DNA of 64,000 nt from JBBATK01 sp044224515 (GCA_044224515.1 JBGAKH010000013.1:62001-126000), one strand, 5' to 3'; shown: positions 27,557-37,110, numbered from the stretch's first letter. Made by a program: numbers and translations. The notes: generated by a model not told the origin, from the letters alone.

Positions 27557-27868
27557 ATGACAGCAATAGTTGAAATCGCGGGAAAGCAATTCAGCGTAAA
27601 GCAATCTGACAAGATTGTGGTTCCCTTTTTGTCCGGCAACCCGGATGACACCGTGGAATTCACGAACATTCTTGCATTGACAGAAGGAGACAGCACCCGT
27701 GTAGGCACACCGCTGCTTCAGGGTCGTGTAAGTGCGAAGATCATTGAGCACGGACGTGGCGACAAGATTCTTGTGTTCAAGAAGCGTCGTCGCAAAGGCT
27801 ATCAAAAAATGAATGGCCACCGTCAGGACTTCACGAAAATTGAAATTACAAACGTTAGTATCGCTTAA
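27557..27868 (+). CDS. rplU: 50S ribosomal protein L21
   Basis: 103-residue large-subunit protein that binds 23S rRNA. The family pattern is clear: VEIAGKQFSVKQSDKI at the N-terminus and ILVFKKRRRKGYQKMNGHRQ near the C-terminus. The ATG at 27557 gives the normal N-terminus; 12 upstream in-frame codons overlap the likely promoter and are rejected. It is followed after 11 bp by rpmA, the near-universal gene order. Confidence 0.97.
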   Translation: MTAIVEIAGKQFSVKQSDKIVVPFLSGNPDDTVEFTNILALTEGDSTRVGTPLLQGRVSAKIIEHGRGDKILVFKKRRRKGYQKMNGHRQDFTKIEITNVSIA

Positions 27869-27879
27869 GGAGTTATAGA

Positions 27880-28140
27880 ATGGCACATAAAAAAGGGGCC
27901 GGTTCAACGAAAAACGGACGCGATTCAAATGCGCAGCGATTGGGCATTAAGCGTTTCGGCGGACAATTCGTAACTGCCGGTAACATCATTGCACGTCAGA
28001 ACGGCACGCACTGGCATCCGGGCACAAACGTTGGTTTGGGCAAGGATTACACCATCTTTGCATTGATTGATGGTATCGTGAAGTTCGAACGTAAGGATCG
28101 CAAGAGATTGAAAATCTCGGTCGTTCCCGAAACTGTCTAA
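27880..28140 (+). CDS. rpmA: 50S ribosomal protein L27
   Basis: 86-residue large-subunit protein at the peptidyl-transferase centre. It starts MAHKKGAGSTKNGRDS with no cleavable N-terminal extension of the Firmicutes kind, and continues LGIKRFGGQFV and IIARQNGTHWHPG. AAGGAG lies upstream of the ATG. Co-transcribed with rplU and followed by a hairpin terminator. Confidence 0.98.
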   Translation: MAHKKGAGSTKNGRDSNAQRLGIKRFGGQFVTAGNIIARQNGTHWHPGTNVGLGKDYTIFALIDGIVKFERKDRKRLKISVVPETV

Positions 28141-28167
28141 GAATTTCTTATGCAATGACGAAAGGTC

Positions 28168-28206
28168 AATACCCTGTTCAGGATTCTGAGTAGGGTATTT
28201 CTTTTT
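28168..28206 (+). terminator. Intrinsic terminator of rplU-rpmA
   Basis: Stem AATACCCT / AGGGTATT with an inner CAG/CTG pairing, followed by TTCTTTTT. It begins 27 bp after the rpmA stop. Confidence 0.75.
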
Positions 28207-28397
28207 GAAGTCGGAACGACAGCCAAGGATTCTTAGAACTTGTCGTTCAACCACTTCATACGGGTCCTGAAGTGTTGTCGTGACGCAAGGCCTGTACGGC
28301 AAACGCAGAACAAACACTCGAGGCAAATACACAAGACAACTCACCGAAGGTCAAGCCTTCACAACATTCACTCTAACACACCCACTCTGGAGTTTGT

Positions 28398-29330
28398 ATG
28401 AAAATTACCGTGATCGGTGCCGGAAATGTCGGCGCCACAGCTGCTCAACACCTAGCGTATTACGAAAAAGCTGAAGAAGTTGTACTGGTCGACATTGCCG
28501 AAGGGATTCCCCAAGGTAAAGGTCTGGATATGTACGAGGCTATGCCGGTGTTGGCCTCAGATACGCGCGTTATCGGCACCAACAGTTATGATGAGACAGA
28601 AGGTTCAGACTTCGTGATCATGACAGCAGGCCTGGCGCGCAAGCCGGGTATGAGTCGCGACGACTTGCTCGCTGCCAATGCAAAAATCGTGAGCTCCTGT
28701 GTTGAAGCCGCCTATGCAAAGTCACCTAATGCATTTTTTATTGTGGTCTCAAATCCTCTGGATGTGATGACCTATCTCACATTGAAACGCACCGGTGCAG
28801 CCGCGAACAAAGTAATCGGTATGGCAGGTGTTTTGGATACGGCTCGCTACCGCACCTTCATCTCAATGGAATTGAACTGCTCTGTTGAAGATGTGCAGGC
28901 CTTGCTACTCGGTGGACACGGCGATTCGATGGTTCCGCTGCCGAGTTACACCACAGTTGCAGGTATTCCGTTGACGCAACTGATGTCTGAAGAACGCATC
29001 AACGCAATCGTTGAACGCGCGAAGGCAGGCGGAATTGAAATCGTTAATCACTTGAAGACAGGATCGGCATATTACGCTCCTTCAGCTTCAGCTGTGCAAA
29101 TGGTTGACTCCATCGCAAAGAACAAGCGCCGCATTCTTCCTTGCGCAGTTATGCTCAATGGTGAGTACGGACTGAGCGATGTATGCGTTGGCGTTCCCGT
29201 CAAACTTGGCAAGAACGGCGTCGAGCAAATCCTCGAGATCAAACTTAGCGATAGCGAGCAAGCTTTGCTGAAGAAGTCGGCAGACGATGTTCAAGCAAAC
29301 GTTGCGAAGTTGAAAGAGATGGGATTCTAA
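28398..29330 (+). CDS. mdh: Malate dehydrogenase
   Basis: NAD-dependent malate/oxaloacetate interconversion in the TCA cycle, 310 residues. It is of the LDH-like MDH type found in Chlorobi and many bacteria. Nucleotide-binding motif GAGNVGATAA near residue 7; substrate-binding arginines in LARKPGMSRDDL; VSNPLDVMTYL; and the catalytic His in LLGGHGDSMVPL. GIPQGKGLDMYE is close to the Chlorobium enzyme as I remember it. Single-gene unit with a strong terminator 75 bp downstream. Confidence 0.96.
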   Translation: MKITVIGAGNVGATAAQHLAYYEKAEEVVLVDIAEGIPQGKGLDMYEAMPVLASDTRVIGTNSYDETEGSDFVIMTAGLARKPGMSRDDLLAANAKIVSSCVEAAYAKSPNAFFIVVSNPLDVMTYLTLKRTGAAANKVIGMAGVLDTARYRTFISMELNCSVEDVQALLLGGHGDSMVPLPSYTTVAGIPLTQLMSEERINAIVERAKAGGIEIVNHLKTGSAYYAPSASAVQMVDSIAKNKRRILPCAVMLNGEYGLSDVCVGVPVKLGKNGVEQILEIKLSDSEQALLKKSADDVQANVAKLKEMGF

Positions 29331-29404
29331 TAATCGCGCAACTGTGATACGATAGTCGACCACAGCGATGAGCCATTTACGCTTACGCCGGGTCGCGAAA
29401 AGAG

Positions 29405-29441
29405 AAGCGAACACATGTACAATGTGTTCGCTTTTTTTTTG
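29405..29441 (+). terminator. Intrinsic terminator of mdh
   Basis: 12-bp perfect stem AAGCGAACACAT / ATGTGTTCGCTT with loop GTACA, running into ten T residues. Very strong rho-independent form. Confidence 0.95.
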
Positions 29442-29705
29442 TGGTTGAGTTTTCGAAGAGACAATGCGCGCGTCACCAGTCGACGAAGAAAGCTATGAGT
29501 GTGTCCGCAAACATAGTCCTGATGCGGCCTCTGGGACTTCTTTATACAGTATTTCGTAGGTACTTCAAAAAAAATAATGTCCGAACTGAAACAGAATTTT
29601 AGCTGTTCTGATTATTGTCTTTGAACCTGACGCACGCAAATAATCGGATATCCTTGCACGCAGCTTTTCGTGTCAGAACAGAGTAGTCGCTTTGACGACG
29701 CGCGA

Positions 29706-29731
29706 CAACACGCGATCCGGATCTCGTGTTG
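29706..29731. repeat. 26-bp interrupted palindrome
   Basis: CAACACG and CGTGTTG flank a central GATCC/GGATC, with one unpaired position per arm. It is symmetric on both strands with no T-run, so it looks more like a protein-binding site than a terminator. It lies upstream of the T9SS cargo gene at 29837. Confidence 0.4.
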
Positions 29732-29836
29732 AGTAATCAATCAAAGCAGGTGTCGACGAGCTGGACGCAGCTCTACGGCTCCTCATCTTGTCCTCTCGCG
29801 ATTTTTCTATGTCTCACTTGACCGTAAAGGATACCT

Positions 29837-31132
29837 ATGAAAGCCTTTCTAAAAATTTGTTTGCTGATGGCCGCCTCTCTGGTTGCACCCCTACGCGCCG
29901 ATTCATCTGTCACCACGAGCGATCATGTCTTATACAAAGACTCCGATAAGCCCGCGGTAACGTGGTCGTCGTCGTGCCCGGGATTGTACACCGGAAATGC
30001 AACGGACAAACCTGATGCCTCGGAAGGTCGAGCAAATCTTGGCGCAATTAGCCTCGATGCAAGCTCGTACAACTACACCTTGGTTGTAGATCCAATCATT
30101 CCCGGCAAAACGGTGTCTGCTACGTTTAATCTACGTCCCATCGACTGGTCTCAGAATGGTCGCGCTCTGGTCCATGTGCGTGACAATGCAGGTAACGATA
30201 CGACGGTACTCTATACCTACACTCCACTTCGACTGACAATGGCGGATGCGCAACTCAGCGATGTCTATCCTGATAGCAGCATCAGCTATGTGATTCCTAT
30301 CATCAACAACACAGCGGGTCCAATGCAAATCAATGCTATTCGATTGCTAGGACCGGATGCTGAATTCACGCTCGATGCTTCTACGGTACAAAACATCACA
30401 CTGCAGAAGCATGATACTTTAAAGGTCACCGTTCATTTTAAAGGTGCAGCCGATAAAGACTATGCTACGAAGTTGCAACTCGTCTTGGGCTGCGATACTT
30501 CGAACACGCAGAGCGCTCAGATCCGCGCACACGTTGGAACGTTGGTCTTTCTTATAAAGGATGTGGACTTTGGTACCAAAACAGTCGGAACTGACTGGGC
30601 AGTCGATGTGCTTGCGGTAAACACAGGCACGCTTGCCGCAACTCTCCAATCTCTCAGTCTGAAAAGTGGAACTCAGTCTTTTCGTCTGAAGAACGCGGCA
30701 AGCTTGCCCTTAACTATCGCAGCAGGTGCAACGCAGAAAGTTGCAGAGGTGGAATTCAAACCCCTAAGTGTCGGTACCTTCCAAGACAACTTTGCTTACG
30801 ATATCGCCGAAGACCATGTGGGGATTCTCTCCACCCCCGTGGTAAAAGGTGGTGGTGAGCAGTCTTCGGGAGTCAACGACCTCGGTGATGCAGTCCTCAG
30901 TGTGCAACCCAATCCGGCGAATACCACGCTGCGTATACGCTTTAAAGATGTCGCTAGTCTGCCTCTCCAAGTGCAGATCTATGATGTCGACGGACGTTCT
31001 CTCAGCACTCACAACATTGTCGGAAGCGATGAAGTGAATGTCCCTTTGAGTGAATTGAACAATGGGGTGTACTTCTGCCGCTACATCATCAACGGCGAAG
31101 AACACGGTTTCCGTTTCTATGTATTACACTAA
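29837..31132 (+). CDS. Secreted protein with T9SS type A C-terminal sorting domain
   Basis: 431-residue exported protein of unknown function. Signal peptide at residues 1-22 (MKAFLKICLLMAASLVAPLRA). The middle (about 120-345) has HYDIN/ASPM-like beta domains of the 'choice-of-anchor D' kind: VDFGTKTVGTDWAVDVLAVNTGT and VEFKPLSVGTFQDNF. The last 75 residues are a type A sorting domain: SVQPNPANTTLRIRF, QIYDVDGRSL, LNNGVYFCRY and the final FRFYVLH. Such domains direct export across the outer membrane by the type IX secretion system and are then removed. AAAGGA precedes the ATG. It is a single-gene unit with its own terminator. Confidence 0.85.
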   Translation: MKAFLKICLLMAASLVAPLRADSSVTTSDHVLYKDSDKPAVTWSSSCPGLYTGNATDKPDASEGRANLGAISLDASSYNYTLVVDPIIPGKTVSATFNLRPIDWSQNGRALVHVRDNAGNDTTVLYTYTPLRLTMADAQLSDVYPDSSISYVIPIINNTAGPMQINAIRLLGPDAEFTLDASTVQNITLQKHDTLKVTVHFKGAADKDYATKLQLVLGCDTSNTQSAQIRAHVGTLVFLIKDVDFGTKTVGTDWAVDVLAVNTGTLAATLQSLSLKSGTQSFRLKNAASLPLTIAAGATQKVAEVEFKPLSVGTFQDNFAYDIAEDHVGILSTPVVKGGGEQSSGVNDLGDAVLSVQPNPANTTLRIRFKDVASLPLQVQIYDVDGRSLSTHNIVGSDEVNVPLSELNNGVYFCRYIINGEEHGFRFYVLH

Positions 31133-31558
31133 GGTATTGTTCTTCGTTTGCTCACAGCGCTGCAGTCCCCACTGCAGCGCTGTTTCTTTTTTATCGCAAC
31201 GAAGAATGCATGCACTACTTCAGCGTCCGGCAAATAAGCGCTTGTATACAGAGTAGTCATGAAAATGGACGCATTCGTATGCTCTCACCATAAAGTTCGG
31301 ATGCACGACTGCTAAACCTACGCCCTTTGAAATATAATGCCGCTTGAACAGCGCAACGATACGACAACGTGTTTGATTGGCGTCTGTCAAGCAGTGCAGC
31401 ACCTGCTCGCAACTAGTTTATGCTTGCAACCAGTCTTTACTCATACCGTGTACCGGTTCAACGCTCGTGCAAAACCCAAGGTTTACAGAATATTTAAACC
31501 GGGGAAGGTTCTTACAAGCTGATAAACAGCACGCTTGTGTCTATCAAATGGGTTTCGC
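31133..31558. other. Intergenic region between convergent genes
   Basis: 426 bp. After the terminator at 31154-31192 I see only short, unconvincing open frames. No structured RNA was recognised. Confidence 0.4.
31154..31192 (+). terminator. Intrinsic terminator of T9SS cargo gene
   Basis: 13-bp perfect stem ACAGCGCTGCAGT / ACTGCAGCGCTGT with loop CCCC, followed by TTCTTTTTT. Confidence 0.92.
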
Positions 31559-33625
31559 TCAGTGCTCCGCAATAAGAGAACGATGCATAGCGAGCACACC
31601 ACGCTTTCGTTTCACGTAGTAGTCAATATTGTGGTGTTGTAGCGAGAAGAGTTCACACGAGCGTTGATCGCAACACTCGATATGATCCGGATCTAAAACA
31701 CTTTCCGCGTCCTGAATCCAGATGACATAGGGATGGTTATGTCGAGTTATTGCAGTACGCGCCTTAGCATGAATCTCGGTTGAGCTGCGCAAGGAGAGCG
31801 GCGACAAGCACCATTGTAGAGCTGCTCCTAACCACGCGCTGTGATACTGCGGATTTCGCAGAGCAGTCGTGAGAGTTGCCTGAATCATCGCAGCAGCGCG
31901 CTCGAGATAGTCAGGTCGTGCACAGAGAACCCCGAGCTGTGTCAGCAAGGTCGCCAGCTTGGCGTTTGAACTTGGGATCACGGTGTCATGCGTTTCCGGT
32001 CGTGATTGGAGGGCAAGAGTTGAGCGCCTGGAAGAATAGAGCACATAAGCAGAGCTAGGATCTGCAAAGCGTTGAAGGAGTTCATCGCACAAATCAATGG
32101 ACTTGTGCAGAAGATCCTCACGTCCGTTCATTTCATAGACATCGAGACAAGCCTGTGCCAAAAACACGTAGTCGTCTGCAAAAGCATCAAAGCTCTCATG
32201 ATCGCGATAGTCGTCCACAGCCAGTATGTGCGATAGCGAAGCTGTTCCCTGATTGGACTCTGTAAGCAGACAACGAAGAATCTCGTCAGCTCTTGATGCG
32301 TACGCGGAATCATGCAAGGCACCCGCGGCATTGACCAGTGCGCTGACGGCTAAGGCATTCCATGAGACCAGGAGCTTACGGTCAACGATCGGCGAAGGTC
32401 GCAGCCGTCGATGTTCAAACAGTGTGTGACGTATGCGCGACAGCGCACTGTTTAGGTCCTCGGGCTCCATGCCGACCGCACGAGCACAGGCCTCATTATC
32501 GTTATGGCGGACGAGTACGTAACGTCCATCCTCAGCCACATACGCTCCAAAGCCGAATGCATGAGCCGCGAGATCGTAATCGGATCCAAGAAGCTCCCGT
32601 AACTCTGTTTGTGTCCAAGTGTAGTAGCGACCCTCCTCTCCCTCGCTATCTGCATCCAAGGCTGAGTAGTAACAGCCTGTAGGAGAACGTAACTCACGCT
32701 CGAGGAATGCTATGCTCGCACGTAGGACCTGTTCACTTTCCTCCGATGGACGAAGTGTGTGTCGTTTGGCAACGAGAGAAATAAGTTGCGCATTGTCATA
32801 CAACATCTTTTCAAAGTGCGGTACAATCCATCGTTCGTCCGTGGAGTAGCGCGAAAATCCTCCGCCGAGCTGATCGTACAATCCACCTCGGCACATCCCA
32901 TCGACACTCCGTTCAACATGGGCCTCGAGTTGACGAGCTAGGTCAAGCTGCGTCTCATCGCTCGAATAGAGTTTTAATGCACTACTCAGATCCTGAACAA
33001 AGCTGAGGGCTGCGGGCATGGGAAATTTTGGCGCACCACGATCTCCACCATAGTCAAGGTCGAAATTGCGTGACCAAGTGCTGACCGATTCCAAGAGGTC
33101 TTGAAACAGGTAGTGTGTGTTGTTGGGCGTGCGCGAACTAAAGCGCTGCTGAAGCACATCCATACTGTCACCGGCCGCCGATAACACGCGTTCCGGTTCA
33201 GTAGTATACAGTGTACTAAGCTGTTCAAGCAATTGTTTCCACTGTGCAGGTCTGAAATAAGTTCCACCATAGATTGGTCGACCATCGGCAACGCAAAAAA
33301 CATTAAGCGGCCAACCGCCGCGCCCGCTCATCATTTGTACCGCATCCATGTAGAATTGATCTACGTCCGGGTGCTCTTCGCGATCGACCTTTATGCAGAC
33401 GAAATGATCATTCATCAACGTGGCAATCGACGCATCGGCAAAACTCTCATGTTCCATTACATGACACCAATGGCATGAAGCATATCCGATACTGAGCAAC
33501 ACAAGTTTGTCGTGCTGCACAGCATACTGCCATGCTTGGTCAGACCACGCCTGCCATGCTACCGGGTTTGATGCGTGCTGTTGTAGGTAGGTACTGGCAC
33601 TCCTATGAAGTGTGTTCGTTAGCAT
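31559..33625 (-). CDS. Thioredoxin-domain protein of the YyaL/DUF255 family
   Basis: 688 residues, the normal size. The N-terminal 170 residues are a thioredoxin-like DUF255 domain with the CxxC motif in SCHWCHVMEHESF near residue 50. KVDREEHPDVDQFYMDAVQ and GGWPLNVF follow. The remainder resembles an (alpha/alpha)6-barrel sugar-enzyme fold, with PHFEKMLYDNAQL, SALDADSEGEEG and LVSWNALAVSAL. The family is widespread (human SPATA20 belongs to it) but the biochemical role is not settled. It lies downstream of the isomerase gene on the same strand with a GC-rich hairpin between them. Confidence 0.93.
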   Translation of the reverse strand: MLTNTLHRSASTYLQQHASNPVAWQAWSDQAWQYAVQHDKLVLLSIGYASCHWCHVMEHESFADASIATLMNDHFVCIKVDREEHPDVDQFYMDAVQMMSGRGGWPLNVFCVADGRPIYGGTYFRPAQWKQLLEQLSTLYTTEPERVLSAAGDSMDVLQQRFSSRTPNNTHYLFQDLLESVSTWSRNFDLDYGGDRGAPKFPMPAALSFVQDLSSALKLYSSDETQLDLARQLEAHVERSVDGMCRGGLYDQLGGGFSRYSTDERWIVPHFEKMLYDNAQLISLVAKRHTLRPSEESEQVLRASIAFLERELRSPTGCYYSALDADSEGEEGRYYTWTQTELRELLGSDYDLAAHAFGFGAYVAEDGRYVLVRHNDNEACARAVGMEPEDLNSALSRIRHTLFEHRRLRPSPIVDRKLLVSWNALAVSALVNAAGALHDSAYASRADEILRCLLTESNQGTASLSHILAVDDYRDHESFDAFADDYVFLAQACLDVYEMNGREDLLHKSIDLCDELLQRFADPSSAYVLYSSRRSTLALQSRPETHDTVIPSSNAKLATLLTQLGVLCARPDYLERAAAMIQATLTTALRNPQYHSAWLGAALQWCLSPLSLRSSTEIHAKARTAITRHNHPYVIWIQDAESVLDPDHIECCDQRSCELFSLQHHNIDYYVKRKRGVLAMHRSLIAEH

Positions 33626-33695
33626 GAGTTACAGGGTCCCGGTGATACAGTTGTCAAGTACCAATCAAGATGTGGAGAGTAGCCTCAAAATGTCA

Positions 33696-33716
33696 GCGGG
33701 GGGCAGAGCCCCCCGC
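33696..33716. repeat. GC-rich triloop palindrome, possible terminator
   Basis: Perfect 9-bp stem GCGGGGGGC / GCCCCCCGC around loop AGA, 29 bp past the isomerase stop on the minus strand. The flanking ATAACAAAAAG on the plus side resembles the flanks at 14821 and 43122. Confidence 0.6.
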
Positions 33717-33744
33717 ATAACAAAAAGAAATCCTATGAATTGAC

Positions 33745-34821
33745 TTATCGCTGCTCTGCCAACAATGCTTTAAGTTTCATGATGACCGGCACGGGTGTTG
33801 GGTCGACATTGTTGAGCATGGCCATGTAGTAACTCACCCAATCGCCGAGGTAGATTGCAGAAAACATTCGGCCAAGAAGCGTTTTACCTTCAGGACGAAT
33901 CTCGTGCAGTCCTTTGACTTGCTTTTTCAAGATATCTTTTAAAGCATCAAAGCGAATCGAAACTCGTTGGTGGTCGTCGGCATCGCGAAGTAAGACGATT
34001 GAAAAGTGTTGCTTCGTATCGCGAGGGTATGACCAGCCATTGATTTCGTTGTGATTCATTTCGGGCAAGACGTGTCCGAACGCCACATTTTTGGCATTTT
34101 CCTGGATTTGTCCTCGCCAACGCAAATTCACTGCATCCATACGGTCGGCAGCCGAATAGATAACAGGCGCCGTTCCTACTAGCTTTTTGGCAAGATTAAG
34201 GGCTGTGTTTTTCGAATTGGCTTGAGCATAGGTCGAAGACTGTGCATCAAGTAGTTCGACAACTTCTTTCATCCCCGCAATCGTGGCTTTGCGTGCTGCT
34301 GTGCCGACGGTGGGGTGCTTCATCAAACTCATCAAAAGTGGGAAGAAGCTATAACCAAGAGCACAGCGAGGTTGCAGACCCTTGGGTATACCAATGACGG
34401 GGAAGCCATTTTTTGTTGCTCTTTTGGTGATTTGCCCTCCCGTCGAAATCACCAACATATTCTTCGTGCGCTTTCGTGCCTGCTCATAGGCACTAAGAGT
34501 TTCCTCTGTATCACCACTGTAGGAACTCGCCACAACGTTGGTTGACTCGCCGACATTGCCGGGAAGAGAATAGGTACGTGAGACACTGATCTGCAGATGG
34601 TCTGCACCTTTGGTTGCTGCGCAGTATGAACGAGCTAGATCTCCGCCAATGGCGGAACCTCCTAATCCAAGAATCACATATTGGTCAGATGTCGGCTTGT
34701 TGCTGAAGAATGGTGCCTCATCACCAATGCTGATTGCGTGACGTATTTGCTCCGGGAAGGTAAGCAGAACATTAAACATGTTGGCCTTGTCGGCATTGAA
34801 GAGTTGGTCGTTGCTTGCCAT
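33745..34821 (-). CDS. Bifunctional phosphoglucose/phosphomannose isomerase (SIS domain)
   Basis: 358 residues, two SIS sugar-isomerase domains. It interconverts glucose-6-P or mannose-6-P with fructose-6-P, linking glycolysis to GDP-mannose supply. Visible: YVILGLGGSAIGGDL near residue 50, SYSGDTEETLSAYEQA, LVISTGGQ, and RWRGQIQENAKNVAFGHVLPEMNHNEI, the family's active-site segment. The ATG at 34821 has AAAGGA seven bases upstream; the frame continues 19 codons further but without such a site. Divergent from the secreted-protein gene at 34869, 47 bp away. It could feed the GDP-mannose route represented by gmd at the left edge. Confidence 0.9.
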   Translation of the reverse strand: MASNDQLFNADKANMFNVLLTFPEQIRHAISIGDEAPFFSNKPTSDQYVILGLGGSAIGGDLARSYCAATKGADHLQISVSRTYSLPGNVGESTNVVASSYSGDTEETLSAYEQARKRTKNMLVISTGGQITKRATKNGFPVIGIPKGLQPRCALGYSFFPLLMSLMKHPTVGTAARKATIAGMKEVVELLDAQSSTYAQANSKNTALNLAKKLVGTAPVIYSAADRMDAVNLRWRGQIQENAKNVAFGHVLPEMNHNEINGWSYPRDTKQHFSIVLLRDADDHQRVSIRFDALKDILKKQVKGLHEIRPEGKTLLGRMFSAIYLGDWVSYYMAMLNNVDPTPVPVIMKLKALLAEQR

Positions 34822-34868
34822 GATGTGTCCTTTGAAAGCGTTGTGCTGTATTTTTGTGAACCATTGCA

Positions 34869-35822
34869 ATGATAACACCCATCAGCCCACTTTTTGTGAA
34901 AAATATCGTTCGTCGTGCCATCCGGCGTTTCCCTCTGCCTCTCCTCTTATGTTGCCTAGCCTGCCTCGTCCTCAGCGGGACTTGCGGAGCTCAACAGAGT
35001 TTTGTCTTAAAGGCTGAAATGCAGGCGGACAGTACGCTTAGTGGACATATCATGGAGTGGGCTCGCTATAACATGATCCGCCTGCACGTGTGGAATCCGG
35101 GGGATTCGGCAGTGGCTTTTAGGGTTGAAAGTTCGGTCATGAATGAGGGCTCGATGCTTGCTGCCCAAGCCGGTATGCGTTCGCCGTTGATTGTTCTTCC
35201 TGCGCATGGCGATAGCATTTTGTCTACATCGCAATTGTTTTCTTTGAGTCGCATGAAATTTCAGTACGAAAAGACTCGACGCAGAAACACCGGAGTGCTG
35301 CCGACAGGGGATATGAGTGTTTGTGTTCTCTTGCAGGACAGCAGTGGTTTGCGCGTATTAGCCCAGGCGGGTTGTGTTAAACGCCATGTCATTGAGTATC
35401 GTCCGCAGTTCCCGCAATTCCCTCCGCACCGAGACACCGTGCCACCCTCAACCATCAGCTTTCGCTGGAAAGCAGTTGAACCGGCACCGCGGCATTGCGA
35501 GTATCACTTGAAAGTCTTCGATCGCGGCTTGGAAAGCTATGCGGCGCAAGTGGTACGAACTCGAAAAGCACTGTTGGATACGATACTCATCAATCAAAAC
35601 AGCTGCGCATGGAAGACTCCGGCTTCAAGCACCGTTCAACACATCGTTTGGCAAGTGCAGGCGAGTGACGGACAAGGTAATCCTTACGGCACGATGGATG
35701 GCTATTCAGATATCGCTGAGTTTAGTGTCTCCGCACCTGAGGGTGCAACGCAACAGCAACAAAACATCAACACCTCATCCGATCGGTCAAAGCATCATAC
35801 CATGAAGAAGCGAAAGAGGTAA
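34869..35822 (+). CDS. Secreted protein of unknown family
   Basis: 317 residues. Residues 1-42 form a long basic then hydrophobic signal peptide, with a likely cleavage after SGTCGA. The body is rich in beta-strand pattern. There are two parts: about 45-170 (HVWNPGDSAVAFRVE, LVLL-type strands) and a fibronectin-III-like second part about 190-290 (ISFRWKAVEPAPRHCEYHLKV, IVWQVQASDG). The tail has QQQQ and a basic end KKRKR. I do not recognise the family. No lipobox, sorting domain or membrane anchor was found. The stop is immediately followed by a bidirectional terminator. Confidence 0.6.
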   Translation: MITPISPLFVKNIVRRAIRRFPLPLLLCCLACLVLSGTCGAQQSFVLKAEMQADSTLSGHIMEWARYNMIRLHVWNPGDSAVAFRVESSVMNEGSMLAAQAGMRSPLIVLPAHGDSILSTSQLFSLSRMKFQYEKTRRRNTGVLPTGDMSVCVLLQDSSGLRVLAQAGCVKRHVIEYRPQFPQFPPHRDTVPPSTISFRWKAVEPAPRHCEYHLKVFDRGLESYAAQVVRTRKALLDTILINQNSCAWKTPASSTVQHIVWQVQASDGQGNPYGTMDGYSDIAEFSVSAPEGATQQQQNINTSSDRSKHHTMKKRKR

Positions 35823-35849
35823 AAAAAAGCACTGCGAGGCAGTGCTTTG
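35822..35849. terminator. Bidirectional intrinsic terminator
   Basis: 10-bp stem AAAGCACTGC / GCAGTGCTTT with loop GAG. A run of eight A on the left gives a strong T-run for the minus-strand M42 gene; the right side gives a short TTT for the plus-strand gene. It serves both convergent genes. Confidence 0.88.
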
Positions 35850-35915
35850 CGTGATCGTCATGCATTGTGGAAGGATCATGAAGAGAGCGCGAAAACATGA
35901 TAAGACTCGGGAACG

Positions 35916-36956
35916 TTATCCGAGTGCGTCGAACAAATGCGAGTGTTCAATAAATGCTTTCGTCAGAGCAATTGAGGCTGCGACATCGTTCGCATGCACA
36001 GATTCGATGACGGTGTGCGTGTAGCGGCAGGGGATCGAAATCGTGGCGACCGGAATTCCGCCTCTACTAAGTTGCATTCCGCCGGCATCCGTCCCACCTT
36101 TAGGCAACACTTCCATTTGATGCTGGATACCTTGCTCTTCGCAGAGGTTACGCAAAAACTCAACTAAGCCAAAGTGGGAAATAGAGTACGAATCGAGAAT
36201 CTTGATGCCCGTACCGGCGCCGCATTGCACACAGTGATTTCGTTCCTCGACGCCAGGAATATCTGCAGCAATAGTGATATCGATGGCGATACCAATATCG
36301 GGATCGAGACCAAAGGCGGCTGTGCGAGCTCCTCGAACACCGACCTCTTCTTGTACGGTTGCGACGGCGTAGATGTCGTCTTCCGAGGAACTAAACGACT
36401 TAAACGCTTCAATCATGGTATAGACACCGACACGGTCATCCAAAGTTTTACCTGTATAAAAGTCACCCATCTGAATCAACTCACGTTCGAGAGTGATGCA
36501 GTCACCGACTCGTATCAATGTCTTTAGTCGAGCATAGTCCAAACCAACATCGATAAAAAGATCTTCCAAAGGAGTGACCTTGTTGCGTTCTTCGGGCGTG
36601 GTAAAGTGCGTAGGCTTGATACCGATTACGCCATCGAGTACCTCACGGCCATAGATTTTTACACGTTGAGCGATGAGCACTCGTGGATCAAAACCACCTA
36701 AGGTTTGAAAGTAGACAAAGCCCTCTTTACTTATGTAGCGCACAACGAAGGAGATCTCATCCATGTGCGCCGCAATCATGATTTTACGGGCGTTGGGAGA
36801 ACGACCTTTACGTCGGTAAAAAGCATTACCCATTGGGTCTACCCAATGTTCGTCGGCAGATGACGCGAGTTCGTCATGCACACGCTGACGAAAAATTGAC
36901 TCGCGACCCGGGATACCCGGCGTCGCACACAAGGTTTTAAGTAGTTCGAAAGACAT
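35916..36956 (-). CDS. M42-family metallo-aminopeptidase
   Basis: 346-residue dinuclear-metal peptidase of the glutamyl aminopeptidase/FrvX/'endoglucanase' group, which forms cytoplasmic dodecamers and trims peptides. Metal ligands are visible in order: AAHMDEISF (His), KTLDDRVGVY (bridging Asp), VQEEVGVRGA (catalytic Glu and ligand Glu), IDITIAADIPG (Asp) and CRYTHTVIES (His). Length and motif spacing are normal. The same family is often misnamed cellulase. Confidence 0.93.
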   Translation of the reverse strand: MSFELLKTLCATPGIPGRESIFRQRVHDELASSADEHWVDPMGNAFYRRKGRSPNARKIMIAAHMDEISFVVRYISKEGFVYFQTLGGFDPRVLIAQRVKIYGREVLDGVIGIKPTHFTTPEERNKVTPLEDLFIDVGLDYARLKTLIRVGDCITLERELIQMGDFYTGKTLDDRVGVYTMIEAFKSFSSSEDDIYAVATVQEEVGVRGARTAAFGLDPDIGIAIDITIAADIPGVEERNHCVQCGAGTGIKILDSYSISHFGLVEFLRNLCEEQGIQHQMEVLPKGGTDAGGMQLSRGGIPVATISIPCRYTHTVIESVHANDVAASIALTKAFIEHSHLFDALG

Positions 36957-37110
36957 AAGCAGAGTGTTCGTTGAAACGAAAGCTGAACCGGTTGTACGGC
37001 GAATATAGAATGCGGAGAGCAGCCTCGCTAGAACAACAAGCGAAATGGATTATTGTGCTAGGGTGGTGAATAGATTCTGTCTTGCCTTGCACTGATTACA
37101 CAACAAACAA

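Larger units (their letters stand above)
29331..29836. other. Intergenic region with terminator and palindrome
   Basis: 506 bp. It contains the mdh terminator (29405-29441) and a palindrome (29706-29731) about 105 bp before the next start. No convincing small gene, tRNA or TAnnTTTG promoter was seen. Confidence 0.4.
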
